Below, piece after piece: positions 1 to 6,246 of a stretch of 13,220 nucleotides of DNA (positions are counted from its first letter, which is position 1; the number at the start of each line of letters is the position of its first letter). Where the stretch lies: positions 1-13,220 of the forward strand of contig JAJRPU010000010.1 of NCBI GenBank assembly GCA_024280615.1, in the 5' to 3' direction. The notes below the pieces were generated by a model. The model made no database searches. It had not been told where the DNA came from and worked only from the letters and a program-made list of their open reading frames with translations. A program made the translations under genes and the position numbers. This stretch comes from Bacteroidota bacterium (lineage in GTDB: Bacteria; Bacteroidota; Bacteroidia; JAADEI01).

Positions 1-790
1 CAATTTGTATATTACTGGTTATAGAAATGGGCAGGACATTTATGGTTCCTATGGGATTGTAGCCCTTGCTATGGATACCTTGGGAAATCTTTTATGGCAC
101 AAGCAATACGTGTCCACTTCCATGCCTTATTTAAATGGAAAGGGCTTAGATATTTATTATTCCCCATCAGATAATTCGTTGTTAATAAGTGGTTCAACAC
201 CAGCGAAGCAACAACTCCTTATGAAGATTGATCTATCCGGACAAATTGTATGGTCTAAGGAGTTCATGTTTGATGGCGAAATAGTGAGAGTTTTTCCTGA
301 AAGCAATGTGTTTTATTTGATTGGGAGCACAGAAATTGTTAATCAAGGATCTGTTTATAAAGTTGATTATCAAGGCAACTCCTGTTGCACAAGTCAATAT
401 CCTGCGTTGCTTCAAAGTGAAGTTTTTCCGCTTGTAAGTACAGATACGTTTAGTATAGGAATAATATCTCCGTTGACGATTGCTCCTTTCCCGGGGGTTC
501 CCGAGGAAGTTGTTGATCAAGGGCAACAGGACCTGTGCGAACCATCAGGAACAAAAAGAGATTTGGTTAGTAATGGGAATTGTGAGGCGATTCAATATAA
601 CACTGGAATTGTGTTAACTTGTAATGAATTCATTGATGAAGTTAGGGTGATGGCTACTGACGGACGCCTTCTGTGGCAAAGTACCCCCAATAGCAAAAAA
701 GCCTTTCTCCCCTCCCTCCCCGGCAACTTACTTATCATCACTGTTAATTTGAAAAATAAAATCTGGACGGATAAACTGCTAACTTATTAA
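1..790 (+). CDS. Secreted propeller-like protein with probable type IX secretion tail, C-terminal part only
   Basis: The frame is open to the left edge, so the N-terminus and any signal peptide lie outside the window. The first in-frame codon here is AAT at position 2, and the TTG at 5 is an internal codon rather than a start. About 261 residues are visible. Residues 1-125 contain repeats of the form 'YITG ... D..GN..W.K.Y' (around residues 2-35, 58-88 and 103-125), typical of propeller-like repeat proteins exported by Bacteroidota. A cysteine-containing stretch (Cys127, 128, 178, 193, 206) follows. The last 60 or so residues end with a hydrophobic strand, 'DGR', a 'LPGNLLIITV' strand and 'TDKLLTY'. 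This fits the type A C-terminal sorting domain read by the type IX secretion system. Export to the cell surface or medium is therefore inferred; the biochemical role is unknown. Only 24 bp separate it from the next gene. Confidence 0.75.
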   Translation, partial: NLYITGYRNGQDIYGSYGIVALAMDTLGNLLWHKQYVSTSMPYLNGKGLDIYYSPSDNSLLISGSTPAKQQLLMKIDLSGQIVWSKEFMFDGEIVRVFPESNVFYLIGSTEIVNQGSVYKVDYQGNSCCTSQYPALLQSEVFPLVSTDTFSIGIISPLTIAPFPGVPEEVVDQGQQDLCEPSGTKRDLVSNGNCEAIQYNTGIVLTCNEFIDEVRVMATDGRLLWQSTPNSKKAFLPSLPGNLLIITVNLKNKIWTDKLLTY

Positions 791-800
791 AATGGCATGC

Positions 801-809
801 AGGTGAAGG
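801..809 (+). promoter_or_regulatory. Shine-Dalgarno-like site deciding the start at 815
   Basis: AGGTGAAGG lies 5 bases before ATG 815. It supports initiation at this ATG, which encodes a signal-peptide-like start, rather than at the GTG at 910 inside the body of the protein. Confidence 0.5.
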
Positions 810-814
810 GCAAG

Positions 815-1560
815 ATGGCAAAAAGAGGGTTTTTGATAGGCATGGTAATGATTCCCTGTCGGTTTTTTCTCAGGGCACAGGCTGGAAAGTTGAACAGATT
901 ACGTATGATGTGTCAAAAGATGGGTCTAAGTCAAACCAGACTAAACAGACCATTTATATAGGAAAAAATGCGGTCAGGATTGAGAATAAAGAGGGTGTAA
1001 CGCTTTTCAAGATAGAGGGAGATTCGGCTTATATAGTTAGGCTAATGCCTCAACAGAAGACATATATGGTTCTCCCTTCTCAATTCTTAGTTATGGGAAT
1101 GCTGGGAACTTATTTTAAGTGTAATGATGCAGGTTGCGATGTTGACACAACTGCAATTCAACCTACAGGAGAAACAGATACAGTGAAAGGCTACAAAGCA
1201 CAGAAGATCAAGGCAAATATGAAATTGATGGGGGTTCAAACAATGCCTATGTTCCAGTGGATGACCAAGGATTGGGATAAATTAAACGAAGCAATGGAGG
1301 CATATTGGAAGGTCGTTAAAAAAGTAATGTTGAAGAACGCACAGGACCCAGAGGAGGTTCAGCTGATGAAGGAGGTGTTTGAATATATTGAGAAAATTCA
1401 GGACAAATATGGAAATACGATTAAAAGCGAAGCATCTATCTGGAACAAAGCTACTGTGACAGAAACAGTTTCTGTTTTCAAGGTTAACATTTCGTATGAC
1501 ATGTTTACTATACCTAAGGACTATCAGCAAATGGAGGGATTCATGCAGTTCGGAAGATAG
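815..1560 (+). CDS. DUF4412-like secreted protein with an apparent frameshift in the signal peptide
   Basis: The long open frame gives 216 residues from GTG 910, but it clearly extends upstream, reading FSQGTGWKVEQITYD before that GTG. No start with a ribosome site exists in that frame. In the neighbouring frame, ATG 815 follows an AGGTGAAGG site and encodes MAKRGFLIGMVMIP, a basic and hydrophobic signal-peptide start. That frame ends at TAG 959-961. Adding one T to the T6 run at 863-868 joins the two into one protein of about 248 residues beginning MAKRGFLIGMVMIPCRFFSQ, a normal exported-protein start. The body ('T.YIGKNAVRIE ... YMVLP', then a lysine- and glutamate-rich second half) resembles DUF4412 proteins, small Bacteroidota periplasmic or outer-membrane-associated proteins of unknown function. 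The frameshift may be an assembly or sequencing error, a real mutation, or less likely slippage. Family assignment is from memory of its pattern and is moderately sure. Confidence 0.65.
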
Positions 1561-1656
1561 GGAATATAGGAGTGTTTTTCAAGGATGTTGTGGATTTACT
1601 TGAATATAATTGATAATAGCTGAAGATTCTCTATAATCTAACCACGTAAATTTTTG

Positions 1657-1730
1657 TGGAGCCGACGGGGGTCGAACCCGTGACCTCTGGCTTGCAAAGC
1701 CAGCGCTCTAGCCAGCTGAGCTACGGCCCC
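1657..1730 (-). tRNA. tRNA-Ala (anticodon UGC)
   Basis: On the minus strand a complete cloverleaf can be drawn. The acceptor arms are GGGGCCG and CGGCTCC, containing the G3-U70 pair that identifies alanine tRNA. The D arm contains GCTCAGCTGGCTAGAGC. The anticodon stem CTGGC/GCCAG encloses loop TTTGCAA, with anticodon TGC. The T arm contains GGGTTCGAACCCC. The discriminator is A (complement of position 1657). The terminal CCA is not encoded. It lies 12 bases downstream of the tRNA-Leu gene and is probably cut from the same transcript. Confidence 0.97.
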
Positions 1731-1742
1731 TATTGCCTTTTG

Positions 1743-1827
1743 TGCCCAGGGCGGGAGTCGAACCCGCACGCCCTAAACGGGCAACGCCCCCTCAAGACGC
1801 CGCGTCTGCCAATTCCGCCACCTGGGC
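1743..1827 (-). tRNA. tRNA-Leu (anticodon GAG)
   Basis: This is an 85-nt class II tRNA with a long variable arm. The acceptor arms GCCCAGG/CCTGGGC pair perfectly. The D region reads GTGGCGGAATTGGCAGACGC, typical of leucine tRNAs. The anticodon stem GCGTC/GGCGT encloses loop TTGAGGG, with anticodon GAG for CUC/CUU codons. The T arm contains GCGGGTTCGACTCCCGC. The discriminator is A and CCA is not encoded. It lies 104 bp after the accD stop on the same strand. I see no convincing separate promoter, so it may be read from the accD side. Confidence 0.97.
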
Positions 1828-1880
1828 TCCACATACATGCCCTTGTTCAAAAACAACCCACCTTCTCATTAAGTTCCCGT

Positions 1881-1931
1881 TTTTTAATCACAGGGTAACA
1901 CAGTATCTATGTGTATTTGTGCTTGTAAAAA
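1881..1931. repeat. Imperfect palindrome with mirrored CACA/TGTG blocks
   Basis: Within the accD to tRNA-Leu gap, the plus strand carries TTTTTA (1881), CACA (1889), CACA (1899), a 7-base centre, TGTG (1910), TGTG (1918) and TAAAAA (1926). Inner arms ACACA (1898-1902) and TGTGT (1910-1914) pair perfectly. The blocks mirror each other with slightly unequal spacing, so this looks like a decayed hairpin. Neither strand has a U-run right after a strong GC stem, so it is not a standard terminator. It resembles the CACAGAG-rich intergenic palindromes seen in many environmental genomes, but this is a resemblance only. Confidence 0.35.
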
Positions 1932-2786
1932 TTAATACTTGTAGAATTTGTATAGCCTAATAATTGTGTCCTTAAGCTTATGTCTTGGAACGATTATGTC
2001 CACTAGTCCGTGTTCCAAAAGGAATTCAGACCTCTGGAATCCTGGAGGTAGTTTTTTCCTAATAGTTTGCTCAATGACTCTAGGACCTGCAAATCCTATC
2101 AAGGCACCTGGCTCGGCTATGTTGACATCTCCAAGCATAGCAAAACTGGCTGTAACTCCCCCTGTAGTGGGGTCTGTTAGAATTACCCAATAGGGAATTC
2201 CTTTCTCAGATAGCTTTGTTAAAATTGCTGATGTTTTAGCCATTTGCATTAAGCTAAAGGCTGACTCCATCATTCTAGCACCGCCGGACTTTGGGATGGC
2301 TATCAATGGAATTTCGTGTTCAAGGGCGTATTCTGCTGCCCGTGTAAATTTCTCACCTACTACTGAACCCATTGAACCACCAATAAAGTCAAAATCCATG
2401 GCAGCTACAACCATCTTGTTCCTACCTATATTCCCTGTTGCTATACGAATGGCTTCCTTAAGACCTGTTTTTTTCTTGGCTTCTTCAAGGCGTTGAGCAT
2501 ACGGCTTTCGGTCAACAAATCCCAAAAAATCCACTGATTCAAGGGCGTCAAATAGCTCCTCATACTTTCCATTATCAAATAGTAGCTTAAAATACACTTC
2601 CGAACCTACCCTGAAATGATAGTTACAATTGGGGCATACGTGCCAATTCTGCTCAAGGTCAATAATGGAAAGCATTTCCTTACAGGATGGACATCTTGTC
2701 CATACTCCATCTGGGGTATCTTTTCTTTGAGGAGATGGCAACAGTTGTTGCTTCGCCTTATCCTTGATTTTCTTAAACCAACTCAT
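1932..2786 (-). CDS. accD: Acetyl-CoA carboxylase carboxyltransferase subunit beta
   Basis: AccD pairs with AccA to form the carboxyltransferase, which moves the carboxyl group from biotin carrier protein to acetyl-CoA to make malonyl-CoA, the first step of fatty acid synthesis in the cytoplasm. At 284 residues it has the usual bacterial length. The N-terminus MSWFKK is characteristic. The zinc ribbon has four cysteines at 32, 35, 51 and 54 (CPSC, CPNC). The crotonase-like carboxyltransferase core follows, with SGGARMMES (167-175), TDPTTGGVTASFA (204-216), NIAEPGALIGFAGPRVIE (222-239) and QRSEFLLEHGLVD (251-263). It is the last protein gene of the minus-strand cluster, 21 bp after the 285-residue membrane protein. 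The start has no clear Shine-Dalgarno site. accA is not in the window. Identification is secure. Confidence 0.98.
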   Translation of the reverse strand: MSWFKKIKDKAKQQLLPSPQRKDTPDGVWTRCPSCKEMLSIIDLEQNWHVCPNCNYHFRVGSEVYFKLLFDNGKYEELFDALESVDFLGFVDRKPYAQRLEEAKKKTGLKEAIRIATGNIGRNKMVVAAMDFDFIGGSMGSVVGEKFTRAAEYALEHEIPLIAIPKSGGARMMESAFSLMQMAKTSAILTKLSEKGIPYWVILTDPTTGGVTASFAMLGDVNIAEPGALIGFAGPRVIEQTIRKKLPPGFQRSEFLLEHGLVDIIVPRHKLKDTIIRLYKFYKY

Positions 2787-2807
2787 AGGTCTTTGGGATT
2801 CATGATT

Positions 2808-3665
2808 TTAATGTTGTAAATTTAAGAAGTTTAGAACATATTGTTGGTTCAACCAAACTAAGATTATTATAGTAAGCACGGATGCAAGCGAAAAGATTGA
2901 TTTCTTTACTTGCATATTCCAGGCTACATGTAAAATTGGAAGAGTTATTACTATGGTTGGTAGTAATGCAAATTTTGTCATCACCACACTTATAATAGAG
3001 AATACAAGCATATTGACTATAAAGTATCTGCTTTCTTGACGCCATCTTCGCCTAATTCTATAGAGGTTTATTGTCCACAACAATGTTATGATTGAAATTG
3101 CATAGATAAAATACTGGAAGCTTGGGTCAGTAGCATTAATGACGCTTAACTGTGGCTTGAATTCTTTGGACATTAAAATAGTAAGGAGGGGATAGGCAAA
3201 CAAAAATCCCAATAGTATCCAACTGAATCCTGTAATAATCGCCAAAGTTTGTTTAACGCTTTTCCGAGATTTATACGTAGTGAGAAGCAAGACTGGCAAT
3301 ATACTTATGAACAAGGAAAACTCCATAAACATAAGAACTCCTGACAGAGAGCCGATAGCAAAAAGGCGTTGTCTGGAAAGAACCCAATTAGGTAAAAAAG
3401 ATTTAAGTGTCAAGAGCCAAACGATTATAAATATGAACACGGCTATTGAAATTGGAATCTGTTGATTAACCGTAACGAATATCGGAAATAAGAAACCTGC
3501 TGAAAGGATGTCGGACATTCCCTCCCCTATAATTGCCTTCAATTCATCATTAGCAAATTTGATGCCTATAAAGAATAAAGGAATTAGAGTTATACCTGAG
3601 ACCCAGTTGTCTGTCAAAAGGGCAATCAATAATGACAATAAGCTAAGTAGAATAACTATGAACAC
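2808..3665 (-). CDS. Polytopic membrane protein, unrecognised (possibly DUF6427-like)
   Basis: The 285-residue product is almost wholly hydrophobic, with about eight or nine likely membrane segments. They lie roughly at residues 2-18, 21-36, 50-65, 73-90, 101-130, 140-163, 186-203, 217-245 and 254-272, with short charged loops such as KSRKSVK and RIRRRWRQE. It starts at GTG 3665, 3 bases after the TGA of the preceding gene, with AAAAGG upstream; no in-frame ATG fits. The tight spacing implies translational coupling. Size and layout recall an uncharacterised Bacteroidota membrane family (DUF6427), but I see no catalytic motif and cannot confirm this. It is followed by accD after 21 bp. Its role is unknown; an inner-membrane location is a safe inference. 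Confidence 0.8.
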   Translation of the reverse strand: MFIVILLSLLSLLIALLTDNWVSGITLIPLFFIGIKFANDELKAIIGEGMSDILSAGFLFPIFVTVNQQIPISIAVFIFIIVWLLTLKSFLPNWVLSRQRLFAIGSLSGVLMFMEFSLFISILPVLLLTTYKSRKSVKQTLAIITGFSWILLGFLFAYPLLTILMSKEFKPQLSVINATDPSFQYFIYAISIITLLWTINLYRIRRRWRQESRYFIVNMLVFSIISVVMTKFALLPTIVITLPILHVAWNMQVKKSIFSLASVLTIIILVWLNQQYVLNFLNLQH

Positions 3666-3668
3666 GGT

Positions 3669-4940
3669 TCATTCGCCTTTTACTATAATTAACCTGAGGG
3701 TCTTTTTATCCACAAGGGGGATAGCAACTGTTTGATTATCTATCATAGTGGCGCGACGGACCCACACTGGATGATTGGCTATCCATCGCTGTTTGACCTG
3801 TCCTGAGGGAAACACTAAGGTTGCGGTAAACCTTGCTACTGATGTAGATAAATCATTAAAAAGAATAAGTAGGGAATTGGGAGAGACACTTAGGTAAGTG
3901 CCCATAAATGGGTCAGATAGAGACTCGGTCCGCTGATATTTGCTTATCCATTTAATCCATTCTGGTTTGCCAGTCAAAGAATCTTTTGCCCACTTGTAAA
4001 TCCCGATAGGTCCCAGAATATTATACTTAGCCTGTCTAATAGAATAAGGATAATATAAGTCCATTTCCAGGGACGAAAACCATTCCTCAGAAAATTCTTC
4101 TACTATCACAACAGTACCCGAATCAGTCATATTTACTAATGCAACGGGTTTTAAAGTTGAGCGTCCCGCATATGGCATATTGACACTTATTTGTTTCAGC
4201 GAATCCTCAAGGAAATATATGTCAATTATTGTTCCTTTAGAAGCAAGGAGCGTTGTTCCAAACAGAGTATCATATGTCAAAATCGCAAAATCATACTGTT
4301 CATAACTAATTATCTCAGTATGCCAGTTGTCTATATGATAGGTCAAAGCAAGGGATTGGTCCTTTGATAACAATTTCCATTGTCCAGAATCATCAATCAC
4401 TACACCAACCACTGGCTCCGACTGATATTTAGTGTAAGTCCGTCTGTTTTCATTGCTATCAATAACGAGGATATACAGTTGATTGTTTGAACACCACAGG
4501 GCAAGAAGCCAATATGCATAGTGAGGAGACACTGCCGTTAATGCCCTTTTTATGGAAACATTTCTATTAAGAGAAGCCAATTGAATGGTATCTGTTAAGT
4601 CAGTGTTCCTAAAAGCATAGATGAAAAATTTTTTTAGCGAATCATCACGAGTTATGGATATTATTACAGGGTTATTGTTATACCAACCTATCCATTTAAT
4701 ATTTGCATTTGGCTGTACGTTCGTCGTTTTTACTCGTTGAAAAGTTGAATCAAAAGTCAACCATTTCATTGATTCACCAGCCACAATAATGGAGTAGAAC
4801 TCTTTATTCTTCCACCCTAAGAGGCGAACATCATAAATGCGACCGTTAGCACTATAGGGCGTTGACCACAGAACTTTCTGTGCCATCAATTGCAGTGTCC
4901 CTATTAACAGACTAACGCTTAAAACGAGGGTCCAACGCAT
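3669..4940 (-). CDS. Exported beta-rich protein of unknown function
   Basis: The product has 423 residues. Residues 1-20 form a signal peptide (MRWT, then a hydrophobic core, then LMA before QK), so it is predicted to enter the periplasm. No lipobox cysteine is seen. The mature part is rich in alternating hydrophobic, Trp, Tyr, Thr and Ser residues, with recurrent short strands and turns such as 'W.NN.PVIIS..RDDS' and 'YLSVSPNSLLILFND'. This suggests an all-beta fold, perhaps a propeller, but I recognise no family, catalytic motif or sorting tail. ATG 4940 is preceded by GAAGGA about 7 bases upstream and lies inside the end of oppC, a 29-bp overlap, implying coupled translation. The next gene starts 3 bases after its stop. 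Its place in the operon suggests an envelope role connected to the importer or merely shared regulation. Confidence 0.8.
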   Translation of the reverse strand: MRWTLVLSVSLLIGTLQLMAQKVLWSTPYSANGRIYDVRLLGWKNKEFYSIIVAGESMKWLTFDSTFQRVKTTNVQPNANIKWIGWYNNNPVIISITRDDSLKKFFIYAFRNTDLTDTIQLASLNRNVSIKRALTAVSPHYAYWLLALWCSNNQLYILVIDSNENRRTYTKYQSEPVVGVVIDDSGQWKLLSKDQSLALTYHIDNWHTEIISYEQYDFAILTYDTLFGTTLLASKGTIIDIYFLEDSLKQISVNMPYAGRSTLKPVALVNMTDSGTVVIVEEFSEEWFSSLEMDLYYPYSIRQAKYNILGPIGIYKWAKDSLTGKPEWIKWISKYQRTESLSDPFMGTYLSVSPNSLLILFNDLSTSVARFTATLVFPSGQVKQRWIANHPVWVRRATMIDNQTVAIPLVDKKTLRLIIVKGE

Positions 4941-6231
4941 ATATCAATCCTTCTCCTATCAAGTTAAACAAAGTTACAGTTATGAATATTGCCGAACCTG
5001 GGAAGATAGCAAGCCACCAACTTTCCGGATACTTCCTTGAGAGTGAGAGGATGGAACCCCAGGTAACAGTGTCGGGGGGCACTCCCAAACCCAAGAATGA
5101 AAGTGTTGACTCCGTAAGGATAGCACTAGCAATTCCAAAAGCTATGGATATTAGTACAGGGGTTAGAGCATTTGGAATAGCATGCCTGATAAGAATCCTA
5201 CGATGCGGAAATCCGAGGGAGCGTGCTGCTTCAATGTATTGAAGGTTCCTGATTCGTAGCAACTCAGCCCTTATGAAACGGGCGATTCCTGTCCACCCAG
5301 TCAATCCAATAACTGCCATCACAAGGAACAAGGAAGGTTCAGCAATAGCAACTATAGCAACAATAAGGAACAATGAAGGAATGGTAACTATCACCTCAAT
5401 TAATCTGGAAACCAACATATCCATTGGAAGGAAGACCCTTTCACCAAGCCATTTCACCCTTCTAAATGGTCTAGCAAGCACCCATGCTAAAAACAGTAAG
5501 CCAAGAAAGATAGCCGCACTTATGAACAATTGGAGCACAAAACTAAGAATGGACTCCTTCAAACTATCAATCAACACATATTTCCTGACCTCTATTGCAT
5601 AGAAATACCCGAGAACAAGCATGAGTGTCCCTAAGATTATTGAAGCCCGAGAAGCTCGGATAGTATCATCACCAAAGTAACCTGCCAATGAACCCAGCAA
5701 TATGCCAATGATAGCTGCTATGCCCATAGAGACTATACCTACTGATAGGGCTATGCGAGTAGCATGGATTAATCCAGATGCTACGTCCCTGCCTAAGTCA
5801 TCAGTGCCCAACCAATGTCTCCACCTCCACGAAGGAACATCCTGTTCATCAAAGGGTCCGACCAAAACGTTATAAAGGTCTATATTCTGAGGGGAGTAAG
5901 GTATGGGGGGAAATAATGCCCAATCATATTGAAGGTCTCTCCACGAAGGAATGTTGCGGAGTTCATCAGGAAACGGAACCCCCAAAAAAGCGTTTAGGTA
6001 TTCCCTGAAAATCGGAAAGTAAACTTTGTCTTTGTATTTCATAACTATGGGCTTCTCATTAGCTATAAAGTCAGCAAATATGGCTATGAAAATCAAGAAA
6101 TAGACTGCTCTGAGAGCCCAGACGGCAAGCTTGTTCTTCTTGAACTGTCGTTTTACGTAGTACCAGTAGGTACGTGGCTTTTCCTGTTGAATGACATTTT
6201 TCTTTTCTGTATTATTTGCTTGTCCTTGCAT
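4912..6231 (-). CDS. oppC: Peptide-type ABC importer permease OppC/DppC, enlarged
   Basis: This is the second inner-membrane permease of an oligopeptide or dipeptide family importer. The N-terminal OppC_N-like region has a membrane segment at about 38-57. HWLGTDDLGRDV (139-150) is the classic OppC signature. GYFGDD is at 184-189. The ABC-ATPase contact loop EAARSLGFPHRRILIRHAIPN is at 334-354, TESTLSFLGLGV at 373-384 and DPRF near the end. At 439 residues it exceeds the usual 280-320. The extra length lies in the region between the N-terminal segment and HWLGTD (about 60-135), and in an insertion at about 188-270 holding two additional hydrophobic segments (about 196-212 and 229-253). ATG 6231 has GGAGAG immediately upstream and is 15 bases after the oppB stop. 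Substrate cannot be read from sequence; peptides are usual, but other ligands occur in this family. Confidence 0.93.
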   Translation of the reverse strand: MQGQANNTEKKNVIQQEKPRTYWYYVKRQFKKNKLAVWALRAVYFLIFIAIFADFIANEKPIVMKYKDKVYFPIFREYLNAFLGVPFPDELRNIPSWRDLQYDWALFPPIPYSPQNIDLYNVLVGPFDEQDVPSWRWRHWLGTDDLGRDVASGLIHATRIALSVGIVSMGIAAIIGILLGSLAGYFGDDTIRASRASIILGTLMLVLGYFYAIEVRKYVLIDSLKESILSFVLQLFISAAIFLGLLFLAWVLARPFRRVKWLGERVFLPMDMLVSRLIEVIVTIPSLFLIVAIVAIAEPSLFLVMAVIGLTGWTGIARFIRAELLRIRNLQYIEAARSLGFPHRRILIRHAIPNALTPVLISIAFGIASAILTESTLSFLGLGVPPDTVTWGSILSLSRKYPESWWLAIFPGSAIFITVTLFNLIGEGLIYALDPRFKR

Positions 6232-6246
6232 CTCTCCAGTTTTTTG

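Noticed and set aside
863..868. Programmed -1 ribosomal frameshift at the T6 run
   Set aside because: Slippage would put the P-site phenylalanine tRNA on GTT, a poor match, and no downstream stimulatory structure is evident. A missing T is the simpler explanation.
1642..1659. Hairpin CCAC-10 bases-GTGG as a terminator between the convergent plus-strand gene and the tRNAs
   Set aside because: The stem is only 4 bp and overlaps the tRNA-Ala 3' end; there is no proper U-run after it on either strand.
1656..1898. An 80-codon plus-strand open frame beginning MEPTGVEPVTSGLQ
   Set aside because: It runs antisense through tRNA-Ala and tRNA-Leu. Peptides like GVEPVTSGL are well-known false translations of tRNA genes.
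5422..5670. A separate small membrane protein or frame error inside oppC
   Set aside because: The frame is unbroken and standard OppC sequence resumes on both sides, so it is an insertion within one protein.
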